From Alectoria sarmentosa (lineage: Eukaryota; Ascomycota; Lecanoromycetes; Lecanorales; Parmeliaceae), in contig WOGZ01000023.1 in assembly GCA_009733775.1 (NCBI GenBank), positions 1-64,000 on the forward strand: a stretch of DNA of 64,000 bases, read 5' to 3'. A program made the position numbers and the translations under genes. This document shows, in pieces, positions 10,036 through 21,647 of the stretch. How positions within the stretch are numbered: position 1 is the stretch's first letter; every line of letters starts with the position of its first letter. The notes beneath the pieces were generated by a model. The model saw nothing but the letters and a program-made list of their open reading frames with translations. It was not told the DNA's origin and ran no database searches.

Positions 10036-12338
10036 CTATCCAAACGCCAATCCTCTCACCTCCACATCGTCTTTCAATGCAAGCTTGACCTCCTCATCGC
10101 CCACTCCCAACCTGACCTTCCCAACCCTATCACCCCTTCTCCCGCCCTCCAACCCAATCACGCCGGCTTCTGCCAATTCCGCAGCGGCGAAACCCATGCC
10201 TAACACTCTGGGCAAGGCGCCTGCCTTTGCCCCTCTCTTAAGCCCTAGACTCACGCCATTCTCTTGGCCTGCGCTCGCAGCACCATCGGTCAACAGAAAA
10301 TCATGGACGTTCGGGTTGTCCGCTGCCATCAAACCTAACCTTTTCGCCTCCTCTATCACATCGCCCAGTACACACTCATTGACTCCGCTTCGTCTTGTGC
10401 GTGCTAAAAGGGCTGCTAGTAACAATTTCGCGGCTAGTGGTAAGGCTTTCAGATACTGCTGTAGAGGACTGGATGTCGCCTCATTGATCGCTTGCTTGAC
10501 TGTTGCAATGGTGACTTTGCACCCTTGGAGCTTCTCATGCGCAAACGCAACACCATTCCTCTCCTTTCTCCTCGCCGATTTGCTTGGTGTAGCCAGCAGT
10601 GGGTCTTCAGTGGCAATGTTCTCACCGTCAGCGATCTCAACGGCTCGCCGACAAATATCGAGAGCACGTCTAGCGTCGCCGCTTACCGCTGCGACTTTTC
10701 GACTGGCGAATTGAATGGCGTCTGGATCGACGATGTTGTCTGGGACGTACGAAAGGCGGGAGCGGATGATCTCTTGCAATTGTTCGTGCGTATATCCCGG
10801 GAAGAGTATCCGAGTCAAGCCAAGCCGACTGCTAATCTTATTGCTCAACGTCCGCTCTGGCAGATCCATGGTATTAGCCACAGCCAGCACGATCAATCGA
10901 CTGTGACGCAGGCCAGGCCAATTGAAGAAATTGTACATGACACTCTGGTTCTTCGTCACAAGCTGGTCCAGCTCATCCATCAGCACTACACACGGCACTC
11001 TTCTCGGACTTGGATGGTCGAATTCTCGTTCCAGCAATCCCAGAGCATGCGATGGGCTCACTCGATCTCCTTTCAATGCCTCCCACAAAAGCGAATAGCT
11101 TTGATGTGGATCCGCAACCTTCATGCCGTTAATTTCAACAAAGATGAAGTCATCCAGCTCTTCCGCCTGCACGCTCGCGTTCAACTGACTAACAACTTCA
11201 CGGACTGTGGCCGTCTTGCCTGTGCCTGGCGTGCCTGAGATGTAAATGCATGCGCCAGAGCCAGCGGAAATTGCTGCTTCGAGGTGGGTATAGACGGTGT
11301 CGAATTCCGCAGCGCGGCAGGGAAGCGTGAGGGGGACGGAGGAGACATGGAGGTTCGTACGTGCTAGTTGGAATGGGGAAGATGTGTGGTGCGGAGAGAG
11401 AATGCGGGTGGAGAGCGGAGTGAAGGTCAGGGGTTTCTTTATGACTATGCGCTTGTGCGTTGGGGTGGTCAATTTCTGAGGAGTCCGCTTCGCTTTTGAA
11501 GTTGGAGTCGAAGCTTGAGAGAACTTTCGTTTCTTGCTTGGCGTCTTGGGCTCGTCTGGCTCGTTGCTGGGATCCCAGTCATCCGCAGGATCTTCGTTAG
11601 CAACATCACCCTTTTTCCTCTTCCTTGTTGCCTTGGTCTGGGTTTGGACCCGCTCGATCAATGCGAGTATATCATCAGCAGACTGGTATGTGTTCCCCCA
11701 ATCAAATTCATCGGTGTATGTAGCTGTTCGAGTATTACAACCTCTCCGGCACATGAAGATCTTGCCGTAGTCCTTGGACGATCGAGGGACTTTTCCGGAG
11801 GGGTGCTTGGACTTGAAAGTCTCGGCCGAGACGATGGAAGCTCTGCCGTTGATGGAGGTCAAGGGGTTTACATCCCATGAAGGAGTGATGTAGACTTCAT
11901 ACTAGTGGATAATTAGCTTCGAAGGACCCCGTGAATGGACTCCGAACATACCGGCAGCGCATCCGTTCTCTTCTTCTGCTTATTTCGGATCTCCTTCTCC
12001 GTAGAAAACCACATGAAGTTCGCTGCCTTCTCTCCATCATCGTTTTCCTCGAACGTGCAGATCAGGCCAATCCATGCTTCATTTGTGCCCTCCGCTTTTA
12101 GCAAAACGCAGTCGCCGATCATGCATTGGAAGTCTCCCATACTAGCTCCCACTATGTTCCGCTCATCATCGGCTCTCTTTGCTGGCTCCTTTGAGTAGAT
12201 CCATTCCCATGGAAGGTCCTCGAGGCCCAATTCATCGTCCGAGTCTTCTCGGGCTACACCGCCGACGGAGAGGTATCGTCTTGCACGTTCAGCTTTTGAC
12301 TTGGTGGTCCTGGGGGAAGAAGGTGTTCTGTGAGGCAT
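10036..12338 (-). CDS. ORC1: Origin recognition complex subunit 1 (BAH plus AAA+ ATPase)
   Basis: Exons 11952-12338 and 10036-11901 (50-bp intron) code 750 residues. The N-terminal part is a BAH domain (DDERNIVGASMGDFQCMIGD ... MWFSTEKEIR ... IFMCRRGCNTRTATYTDEFD). A basic linker (KKRKFSQASTPTSKAKRTP) precedes the AAA+ core. Walker A is GTPGTGKTATV, Walker B VVLMDELDQLV, and sensor and lid elements follow (RLIVLAVANTMDLPER, RLGLTRILFPGYTHEQLQEI, AVSGDARRALDICRRAVEIA). The C-terminus is winged-helix-like. ORC1 binds origins and loads Cdc6/MCM. The ATG at 12338 (MPHRTPSS) is the first ATG; upstream in-frame codons lack one. It shares a 356-bp divergent promoter with the FAM210-like gene, holding an MCB box. 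Confidence 0.95.
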
Positions 12339-12432
12339 GCTTGCACTATTCGTACGCTTCCTCGGAAAATCAAGACGTCCATTCAAGTGTTGCAGCAAAT
12401 GCAGTGGTCGAGGGGCACAGGGAAACGCGCCG

Positions 12433-12438
12433 ACGCGT
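12433..12438. promoter_or_regulatory. MCB element (ACGCGT) in the ORC1 promoter
   Basis: A perfect ACGCGT palindrome lies 95 bp upstream of the ORC1 start codon, with a near-match ACGCGC eight bases further in (12425-12430). ACGCGT is the MluI cell-cycle box bound by MBF (Mbp1/Swi6) in yeasts, and DNA-replication genes are its classical targets. The motif is seen; binding and G1/S control are inferred. Confidence 0.5.
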
Positions 12439-12694
12439 CACGCTAATGCAAGCACTTTAGCTTTCCCTTTTTTGGCCCAGACCCATGCTATTTGTTGGTA
12501 AATTCCTCCAAAATCTCGACACTATCAATATCAACAAGGAGCTTCTGGCGCTGTTGAGCTTTTCCACTGAAGCAGATTTCTCACGGATGACTTACACGAG
12601 AAGTTGAAAGTCCTCAAATTGGCCTGTTTTGAACAGCTTACCAGCGCAACGTCACGGGAGCCTCTAGGAGAGATAAGCGGATTTCTACAATGTC

Positions 12695-13373
12695 ATGACT
12701 GGGAAGCAATGGCTACCAGTCATACGGGCTGCATGGTCCCGTCCTACTCTTGCCTTGAGAGCCAAAAGGCGTCCAGCGTTCTCCACCAAGCCGGATGATA
12801 TCAAGCCCGAAGCCTCCCAAACGGCCCGCTCTCGAGTCGTCCTCATCACTTCCCGCCTGCCCAAACTCTTGCAGGGCTACACTACACCCTTGATCAATGC
12901 GCCCCTGACTCACATATCTGCGTTTCTGCTCCTTCATGAGTTGACTGCTGTTATCCCATTGTTTGGACTGGCTGCGACGTTCCATTACACACAATGGATG
13001 CCTCCGTTCATCAGTGAAGGGAAGTGGGTTAGTGACGGGGTTGAGAAATTTGGGAACTACTTCAGGAGGAAAGGTTGGCTGGGTGAAGAGGGCAAGGCCA
13101 GGAGGTATAGATGGTGGGGAAGGGGTGAAGGAGGGACTAGGATCGTTGTTGAGTATGTCTGCTTTGGCATTGCCAGTTGCCTTGAATGAAGCGGTCTGGA
13201 ATCTTCACAGCTGACCAATGCAAAGACTCGCCACGGCATATGCAATTACCAAGGCGTTACTGCCACTCAGATTGATCCTTAGTGTCTCGGCAACGCCCTG
13301 GTTTGCCAAGGTGGCCATTGTGCCGTCCACCAATTTAATTAGGAGGATATTCACAAGGAGGAAAAAGAAGTAG
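12695..13373 (+). CDS. FAM210 (DUF1279)-domain mitochondrial membrane protein
   Basis: Exons 12695-13152 and 13226-13373 (73-bp intron) code 201 residues. The N-terminus is basic and Ser/Arg rich (MTGKQWLPVIRAAWSRPTLA), fitting a mitochondrial presequence. The domain runs from PLTHISAFLLLHELTAVIPL through YFRRKGWLG to VVELATAYAITKALLPLRLI, with two hydrophobic segments. This is the FAM210A/B (DUF1279) pattern, shared with yeast YGR147C (named NAT2). Animal FAM210A supports mitochondrial translation; the fungal role is not established. The acceptor at 13225 is chosen because it alone restores the RIVVELATAYAI junction. The gene is divergent from ORC1. Confidence 0.85.
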
Positions 13374-14585
13374 CGGTGCTGATGGCGAAAGGAGTAAATG
13401 TTTCGCTATAAAAGACAATCTCAGACAGCAAGGTAGTGACTCAGGAGCCAATGCAGATTACAGGGCGAATGTCTGCTATAAAAAATATCTCTCCCCCTCT
13501 TTACAAGTCGCACAAGTCCTTACAAGGGTTATCTTCCAGTAATCTGAGGAAAGTCGACAATTGCAACCCAGTCTAGTTCCTTCATCGAAGTTGCTGCAAG
13601 ACTCTACAGCTGCGGGGCCCCGACTCGCTAATTCCAATACAGCATTATGCATTCATTATATACGTGGCAGGTTCTGGACTGCGTTTCTGTGCTTGCTCAC
13701 GGATGATTGGAAACACTAGCCTCCTAAAGTATGCTGCCAAACTGCGAAGGAGCACGTGGGTTGGGTCCAACACTTCAGTATCGAAGTGGAATATGCGATC
13801 ACCTCGGGATTATATGTATGATGCCGGTAAATAAACAGTCCCAGTCCCAGTCACACTCATTCATTTGGGCAACACTAAAAACCTTTGCGTGCCTACCGTA
13901 CTAGTACCTTAGTTTACTTTACTTTACTTTATTTACGAGATTGCAGGATGTACGTATCCGCTCAAAAATTCGTCGATTTGGAGCCTTGTGAAGGATCCGT
14001 TTGCTCGCCATTCATCCTCAGCCTTCACCCTCGCAATTCACCCTTGGCATTCATCTCCAGCATTCATCCCCAGCATCCTTCCCCAGCATCTCAGCATTCA
14101 TTTCAATAGGCGCTAGAACGTCCGCATTCCCCACTACATAATACACCAACGTCCCTCGATTTTGCTCCTCTGCTACCATCATTCCTACATCTTCCGAGCA
14201 TCCTTCCCGGACCCTGCTCACAATTTTTGTTTTGGTCTCCATGTTTCAATGGAAGGTACCATTGCAAAAGTGAGTGTCAACTTCACATCAGATTCCGCTG
14301 CAGTCCCCGTTCCTGTAGTGCTGTCAGCTTCAATCTTTTGTCACACAGACTTGGGATCTGAACACACAAATGACAGCCAACTTGACATCAAATTCCACGG
14401 TGATATTGGAGCTTTATTGTACAAGTCGGTCGGTCCTCCGAACTTGTGCATTTAATGCTGTGACGTCTATCTGTCGGCCTCAATATCTGTCACACAAACT
14501 TGGGCCTTAATCAAACAAGTGAGAGCCAGTTTCATGCCAAAATCGGCGGTGACCTTTGCATCAACACTGAGTAACTCCACACAAT
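13374..14585. other. Intergenic region with diverged tandem repeat, no gene seen
   Basis: About 1.2 kb without a convincing gene. It has a run of TTTAC units (about 13911-13935) and a pyrimidine-rich leader-like stretch (14020-14240). From about 14270 to 14580 it holds two diverged copies of a segment of about 149 bases, most similar at TGTCACACAGACTTGGG (14339) and TGTCACACAAACTTGGG (14488). Presumably this is promoter and 5' leader of the large gene that follows. Confidence 0.45.
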
Positions 14586-17264
14586 ATGTCACCAAGCAAA
14601 ACCTCTGACAAGCCCTGGCAAATGGTAGGCCGTGCCAAGCAGAAGAACCGAGCTCCGTTACAAACAGCTTCCAATGGTCCAGGTCTAAAAATTCCTCAAC
14701 CTCCTACACAGATGGCTCCAGCCGACCGTAGTTTACTAAATGTTCAACCAGTCCTACAGGAATCACCCAACGGCAGAAGTTTACCAAACACTCAGCTTCC
14801 TTCACAGACTCCAGATGGCTACGGTCCATCGAGAAGCCGGCCTGCAGTACTCATTGATTGTGGCCTGGAGAACCCTCAGCCTCCCATACGGCCAGCCCCT
14901 ACCGGTCCGAGTGTATCAAGATCCCAGCTTGTGTCTTCGCCAGCTCCTAATAGGCATGTCCCGCCAAAAATTCCACCTCAACCGAAGCTTGCTCTAAAAA
15001 AGAAGGAAGACATTCCCTATGAGATCAAGAATGCAAGGGAGTGGGATCCGAAGAGACGACTGGGAGGCGATTCATCATCTGAGAGCTCTGACGACAACGA
15101 TTACTACGCTTCGGACTATGATGAACACCCGCAAGTATTTGGAGAAAGCTCCAGCATCATGGCAGACGATGGGTTTCAGACTGTGGTCAACAAACGCTCC
15201 CAACCCACTGCACGTCTTCGAAGCCAGCCGCCAGATCATCTCAAAGCCTACCCTCACGGCAAGCCCCCAGGTCAGCGTCGAGCCCATCCTCGAGCCAATT
15301 TTACCTACAAGAGAGATAATTTAGCCAGAGCCGCCTTCCGGAAGAGACTAGAGCCTACTGGTAGATTCATGCTACCCAAAGATTGCCCTGATATTGAGCC
15401 GAATCAAAAGAAAATGTACGACACGTTCGACCAGATAGGGGTTCGTCTAGGATCGTTCGTCCGCCCACCTCAGCACGTGAAGGATCGTGAGCTTCTCTTG
15501 TGGGGAGACGCTCGTCAGGTTCAGGCCACCATAGCCGAACTTAATCGTTGGCTTGTCAATCGTCCACAGATTGACTTGCCGCGAACATCCATGGCCAAGG
15601 ACAAATTCGCCAAGGAGTTGTCAACTATAGGTGATCAGTATTATCGATTGAGGAAGAAGATGCAGAAGGAGGCAAAGATTCTAGAATTCCAACAACTGCC
15701 AGCAGAAGGCCGAGTCTTCTCACATACGGGTACTTTTATATGGCCGATCGAGGAGGTACGGCCGGACGATATTTTGGGTTCGAGCTTGGAGGCTTTTGAT
15801 CCCATTCGCTTCCAAAACCACTGCCACATTGTCTTCGACAACAAATTGTCATCCTTTAGGATCTTCAGCGACAAAGAAGAGTACGTGAAAAAGACCATGG
15901 ATCGTATGGTAGGGACGATGAAAGAGTACATTGCGAAGAGCGTCCGACCTGATACAATAATTTTAGTAGAGCCACCGAGTTCATCGGCGATCAGAATGGA
16001 TGTCAAGGTACTTCCTGCCTCCCTTAATGGTCCAAAGGCGGGCAAAAGTATGGTCCCTATGTTGATAGGGAGAACAATGGACCCCGAGGCTCGCGAAGAA
16101 TGGCTCAACGAGAGCAATGAATTGACGATGAAGAACAATCACCGCATGGAGCTATCACTACGAAAATGTATCGCGAATCTACCTCATTACCGTGGTCTGG
16201 TTCGGATGCGCGTTCAATTTGGGACGTTTGCCTTGAAAGTATTCCGTTGGAAAGAAGGGGCAGACTCCACTCCCATTGAAGAATTCATGGAGAACATGAC
16301 TATGTCAGGGACAAAGGGCGTGATGATCAGAGAGTAAGTCGATGCCTGGACCGTCTCTGTACCCTACTTACCTCGATACCTAGTCTACAGATCAAGAAAG
16401 ACGCAACGACGATTTTAGCCAAAGTTCAAAACGCCACTGATCTATTCCTGCCAGTAGACAGCTCCAACATTTCCCTTGATGAGGTCGTGCCGTCGTTCAG
16501 TGCCTGCTTCGAATTTGGAAATTCGGATAGCCCACCAATGAACCTCACGCTCGAACTGAGTAGTAGTCCGGCCGCTCCGACCATATATGAGAAAGTCCAA
16601 GAGCTGTGGACAAGGATGGATCGGCGAGACAATGCGGTCCCCTTGGAAGCATTCACGGCTCGACTCGACGGGTATATTCTCCGACGTCTTTCCTCAGTCG
16701 CTTTACTGACATTTTCTTAGTGGAGCTTCTTGGAAGCTTCAAGTCTCAACTGAAAACAGCATCGACTCAAGTCGACTCAATCTCAAGATGACGGGATTTG
16801 CGGAGAGCGTCAAGTTATCAAAGATCCCAAGGACCAGGATCGAGCTCACTGGCCAGCGAGTGTTTACCTGGGAGAAAGATCTCCCAGGCGTCTTGCAGCC
16901 CTCAGCGTTTCAGCAAAAGACGGCCTTGAGATATCGACTAGCCCACCAACCAGAGTGGGAGTTTGAGATCGCCCGGTATGACAACTATGGTGATCCAAAG
17001 AACGAAAACGTCCCAGTGGAGACGAATTGGGGCGCTACATTATATGACTCAAATTGGGACTCCACTCTCACGGCCAATTCCACCTTGGGAATTGGGGAAG
17101 CAGCTAGATGGGAACCCAGGCTCGAGACTTTCTTCCCATCGAGGCCTGGGGCTGCCGATATGGAAGGAGTGGATCCTGGGGTGACAGAATTTTTAAAGAA
17201 CGTGGAAGTCGTCACTAGATTCATTGACAGTATCAAAAGAGGACTACCCCACCTCAGGGGTTAG
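14586..17264 (+). CDS. Large fungal-specific protein with conserved C-terminal half (possibly DUF7905)
   Basis: Three exons (14586-16333, 16384-16671, 16721-17264; introns 50 and 49 bp) code 859 residues. Residues 1-250 are Pro/Ser rich and low-complexity, with an acidic Ser stretch (DSSSESSDDNDYYASDYDE). From about residue 265 (FRKRLEPTGRFMLPKDCPDI) the protein looks globular to the end, with LGSFVRPPQHVKDRELLLWG, VFSHTGTFIWPIEEVRPDDI and LDGGASWKLQVSTENSIDSS. From memory the C-terminal region resembles the fungal family Pfam calls DUF7905; this is unverified. No catalytic motif, signal peptide or membrane segment is visible. Function unknown. The splice sites are fixed by frame: MIR-D-LQIKKDATTIL and LDG-GASWKLQ. 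Confidence 0.8.
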
Positions 17265-17876
17265 GTCGGTAGCTGACTATCAAGACATGAGAACTGAACT
17301 TTGAAAGGGGGTGGGGCTCAACGTTCGTCTCGTGGGAAATTTTTCAAAAACCATGTCAACATTTTCATTGGCATGTTAGTATTAACACAGCGGGGTCGCG
17401 ATTCCTCTGTGACTGACTTCTCATGAAACGTTCTCTTCTCCGGGCGTCGAAGGTACCCAATACATTCAACTTCCGAGAGGAAGAACAAGAGTTCGTGGCA
17501 GGATACCATTAGGGCTTGGTCCGGTTCATCCACATGATGAAAATACGGCTTGATCACAGGAGCGAGTGTGCGAATAGATTCTATGAAAGCCCTCAGGCTG
17601 AATTCTGGTGGTATTTCTCGGCTCCAAGAGCTCGAGCGCTCGCCGGCGTCTTTTTCATTAAGCTTCTCATGTTGCTCCAAGCAGACGCTTCTCGAGTTCT
17701 CGTGCATTCTCTTCTTCGACCGAATGTGCACAGACCCTCGACAGATCTCAACTATGATGATCAGGCTTCGGCCTCCTCTCGATCCATATCAAATCCCTAG
17801 ACAATGATAGGCCAGGGTTTGGCTCAGCCGTCGGCTTTAGCTTAGCCTATCAATACCCAGTCCGCATGCAAATACT
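17265..17876. other. Convergent intergenic region, no secure gene
   Basis: Lies between the 3' ends of the large fungal-specific gene (+) and prefoldin 5 (-). A minus-strand open frame of 137 codons (17318-17731) begins with GTG, has no recognisable domain, and I do not treat it as a gene. 3' untranslated regions are expected here. Confidence 0.4.
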
Positions 17877-18825
17877 TCACATCCCATCATTGGCTCCACT
17901 GTTGTTGCTTTCACTAATCACTTTCTGCCGTAATACTACAAACATCCGCAGTCAGCCGTTTCGCAACCCTTCCCTTCCCCTTCACCTTAAAGTAAGCAAA
18001 CAGCGATCATGCACTCACCATCTTCGACGACACTCAAATTCCCCTGCTTCCCCTGTACGATCTTCTCCAGATCCTGTAGATTCTTTCCGAGCTCCTCAAC
18101 CTTTCGGGAATAGAATTCGCGCGCAGCTGGTGGTGTCTGGTTTTTCTTCTGCTTAGCTCAAGGGCTTTCACTAGACCAGTGTAAATTTTTCCCGAAGAGG
18201 TTGACGTACCTTCTCGACGTAGAAACCTGTTCCAATATCCACCAACACCACGTCTGTAGATGCCAATTTTCCTGGTACGTAGAGTGAGGATGTCAGAGGG
18301 ACGAGGATTGGCGTGCCTGTGGTGGACGAGTTCTTAGCGTCTGTGCTCGTGGTCGCTCCCTTTTCCTGATTTCCTCCCCAGGATCCTCCTCTCCAACCTC
18401 CCACCGCCGATCCCTCCTCCCCATGGAGCCGTGTAAACCACACACAAGCCCCCTCGCACTACACATCATCCCAGCCTCTTCCAACCCCAACCCCCCCCCC
18501 AACATTCCTGCCCTCTCAACAGGAACAAAACCAACATACCCTCATCCCTCCCCAGCCCATCCCTAACACTGACACCGCAATCCCTAAACTTCGCCTGCGC
18601 CGCCTTAAGCTGGCTGAAGGATGTTGTCAAATGCTGCAGTTCTTGCGTGAGCTGGTTTTTAATGTTGTTGAGTTGGGCGGTGGGGAGGGAGGAGAGGTCG
18701 ACTGATTCTTTCTATCAGCTGTGGATTTTGTGGGGATGATGTGGGCTATTCTGGGGGGGGAGGATGATGGAGGGATTATAGGGGAGCTTACTGGTTTGGG
18801 GTTGGGATTGGGTGGCTGAGGCCAT
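17877..18825 (-). CDS. Prefoldin subunit 5 (GIM5-type, alpha class)
   Basis: Five exons in reading order: 18792-18825, 18540-18707, 18210-18340, 18019-18148, 17877-17935; introns 84, 199, 61 and 83 bp. The 173-residue protein begins MASATQSQPQTKSVDLSSLP. The first helix runs through QLNNIKNQLTQELQHLTTSF, the central beta hairpins are ILVPLTSSLYVPGKLASTDV and VLVDIGTGFYVEKK, and the second helix spans AAREFYSRKVEELGKNLQDL, ending VLRQKVISESNNSGANDGM. This is the alpha-type prefoldin pattern of PFDN5/Gim5. Prefoldin is a cytosolic hexamer that passes unfolded actin and tubulin to the CCT chaperonin. Intron 2 contains a long C tract on the + strand near 18493-18500. Confidence 0.93.
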
Positions 18826-19311
18826 TATTGAAAGGGTCTGGCAAAGGGGAAGAGGGAATGTGAGGTGAGCGTTTTGAAGGTCTTGGCGTAGCGGAGGCAG
18901 CTCCTTTCTCTCCGTTCCAACTTTTCTTGCTCCAACCATCATCACCATCCACTTGTTTACATCTACAGAGCTCCTTGTGTCATGTTTCTTTGTCAAGATT
19001 TGTACTTTAGTATTCTAATCTGGGGTATCAAGTCTTGCAGAGTTGAAACAGCACGGGTATCTATCTATCTAACTTATTGTTGCTCTCTTAATTGAACGTC
19101 TTGTCAAGGATCGCATAGAATTTGTTCCTACAATTCGTGAGCATTGGGTTTCCTCGCCTACACCTGCATTGGGCCAGCTTACTTTGGAGGCCGTGGCACG
19201 TAACTTCTTGTATATGCCTCAATCATATCAACGTCCTTCACTGCGAATTCTCCAGTCAGTAGATTCCTTTCCAGGATCAAAAGTCAAGTCATGTGACAGT
19301 CGCGAGAGTAA
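18826..19311. other. Intergenic region, no gene seen
   Basis: About 490 bp between the start of prefoldin 5 and the 3' end of the amino-acid permease, both on the minus strand. It should hold the prefoldin promoter. A minus-strand frame runs upstream of the prefoldin start but begins with a non-ATG codon. No other structure seen. Confidence 0.4.
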
Positions 19312-21647
19312 TCATGCTCCCGCAACGCGTCTCGCCACTCAAGTAAGGGTACAGAATAGGGCACCAAGGGCTGGAGAATATACTTACACAAATCGACCTC
19401 ATTAGGGCCTAGCCACCTCGTCTTCTTATAGAACTTCCAGAAAACGAACAGGATCGGGAAGACGCCGATCATTGTGTACGAGAAGAGGAAGGTTGGAATG
19501 CTCCACTGTCCGGGCAGAAAGACAGTATAGCCTCCAACAAAGGTCATGACGAAACACCCAGACAGCGCGTACCATGCGAGGTAAGGCTGGAATCGGCCTT
19601 TGTAGGGCAGAGAATCTCTTGACATGCCTTGAGCGTCACAGGCTTTTTTGAATCGAATGAATGTAAAAGACATGACCGAGAAATTGATAAGCTGAGAGGC
19701 CGTGACCTAACCAATGTCAACGAAGAAGGAAGATTTTCGCCAATCTGATCTGACTTACCAGGTTGACGAACCACTGCAACACCACTGCGGCTCCATTACT
19801 GACCTGCAAAAAGCTTAACAGACTCAGTGCCAGCACCAATAACACGCAGTAGACTGGGACCCCGTTCCTCGTACATCTTGTGAATATCCTTGGTGCTTTG
19901 CCCTCCAAGGCCAATCCGAAGAGACTTCGACTCGCACAGTACACATAGCTGTTGCCAGCACTAAATGCCGCCGACAGAACCAGCGCATTCACAATGTCTG
20001 GCAGCACCGTGATGCCAAGTCGGTTCATTGCTACCACATACGGACTTGCGGCTGCTCCCGGCTCGGAGCTTGTGAACGCGTTTATAAGCTCCGGATCTGT
20101 GTAAGGCACATTGATCCCCACAGCCAGGCTACCCAGAACAAAAAAGGCCATCAGTCGTCCAAAGACCTTATTGTACGCCCTTGGCATCACCACCCGTGGA
20201 TTTTCGGCCTCCCCTGCCGCCATGGAGACATAGTCAGGACCGGCGATTATAAAACTTGCTTGGATGAGGCATTGCAGAAACCCAAGAAAACGGCCAAGTG
20301 AGCCTGTCTTATAAAGCTCTGCGAACGAGCCAGGATTCTTCCAATAGCGAAAGCCAAAACGGTCGTGGTGTGGATTGCCACCAAGCATGGTGATGAATGT
20401 GTAGGCAATAAGCCCGACGATGAGTATCACTTTGCCCAGGGCGAGCCAGAACTCGGATTCGCCGTACCACTTCACCGCAAAGACATTGATGAATCTAATC
20501 TCGAGCTGTCAGCGATTCGTTGTACCCGCGTGAGAAGAGCATATACCCGTATAGGACGATGATGATGGCAATGATCCCGCCTGCGGGGACGGCGTCGCTC
20601 CAATAATGAATGATGAGATTACAAGCGACGACTTCGAATGGGACGAGCATGGCTTCGAAGACGAAGAAGTTGTAGCCTGCAGCGACACCGAAGGCCTCGT
20701 CGACATATCGGCCAGCAAACCGGATGAAGGGCGAGGAGATGGGAAGGTAAGTGACCATTTCAGCCATAGCTAGACAATCAATTGGTCAGCATTTTATGCA
20801 ATCCTTGAGGGTATATCAATTTTGCTAATCGCTTTGTCGAGTCATGCCTGCCAATCTACACCACGGCACCGTTCTATAAAATCCTACGGCAATGTTCTCC
20901 GTGTCAATTTCATAGGGTCTCTTTTGGCTTCAGCCAGACTGCCAAGCTGCCAGGCTGCCGGAAAGCTGGTCGACGCGATCGCATTGTCTATTGGGCACCA
21001 TCACAGCTTCACAAGGAGCGAAAGGAAAGCTTGTTTTCGTACAAATCGTAACACACAAGATGAATGTACACCTAGGTCACGGGCTGATAAGATACTGGGT
21101 CTTCCTGTTTTCAAGACAGGGGAGGACAAGAAGTACGCTCCCTCTCCCACCCAACGCGGGTATCCTCTGAGATACTCGCAACGATATTTTCCAAGTCGAC
21201 AGGGATGGAGGACTTACCAGAAGGCGAATGCGATGAAAAGTGACCCGGGACCACCCTGAACAAGGCCGTGACCTGTTCTTGCCATCAGCAACTTCGGATT
21301 TTGCATTGGTGTGAACTCAATGCACCTATCTGCACATAGAGCGCTGTGCCGATTGTTCTGTGCGATGCCACGTATGTTCAGCGTTTGCCTTTGCAATAGG
21401 AATGCGGTTGGTTCCCTACATACCCTCCAATTCCAATCAGCTGTATATGCCTTGGCTTCAGCTTGCGGTGTGTGCTATCGAACAGGGGTTTGTTGGAATC
21501 GTCCGAGCCAGGCGAAGAAGCTCTGACTTGGTCGTCGACACCGTACGCGATTGGCGTTTCGTCCATACCATGGTTCTCGTTCTTCTCGTCATTGTGGATC
21601 AAACGCACATGGGCCATGGGGGGTTGCTCAAGGCTGGTGGAGGCCAT
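19312..21647 (-). CDS. Amino-acid permease, APC superfamily, twelve-helix membrane protein
   Basis: Eight exons in reading order: 21424-21647, 21326-21357, 21218-21272, 21043-21071, 20547-20769, 19759-20494, 19388-19706, 19312-19337; one open frame of 547 residues. After a soluble N-terminus, RKLKPRHIQLIGIGGTIGTA and LYVQIGHGLVQGGPGSLFIA are the classical start of fungal permeases. Then come AEMVTYLPISSPFIRFAGRY, IIAGPDYVSMAAGEAENPRV and SAGNSYVYCASRSLFGLALE. It imports amino acids across the plasma membrane by proton symport; substrate cannot be told. Exons of 32 and 29 nt are required to rebuild conserved helix 2 (FAFWCTFILCVTISMAEM). The last exon is uncertain: without its splice the frame ends at 19284 instead. 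Confidence 0.88.

Noticed and set aside
10085..11238. Plus-strand frames of 209 and 248 codons inside ORC1
   Set aside because: They overlap the conserved AAA+ core on the opposite strand; amino-acid content is Ser/Pro/Leu biased and matches no family.
17318..17731. Minus-strand 137-codon frame between the large fungal-specific gene and prefoldin 5
   Set aside because: Starts with GTG, has no recognisable motif and lies in a convergent 3' region.
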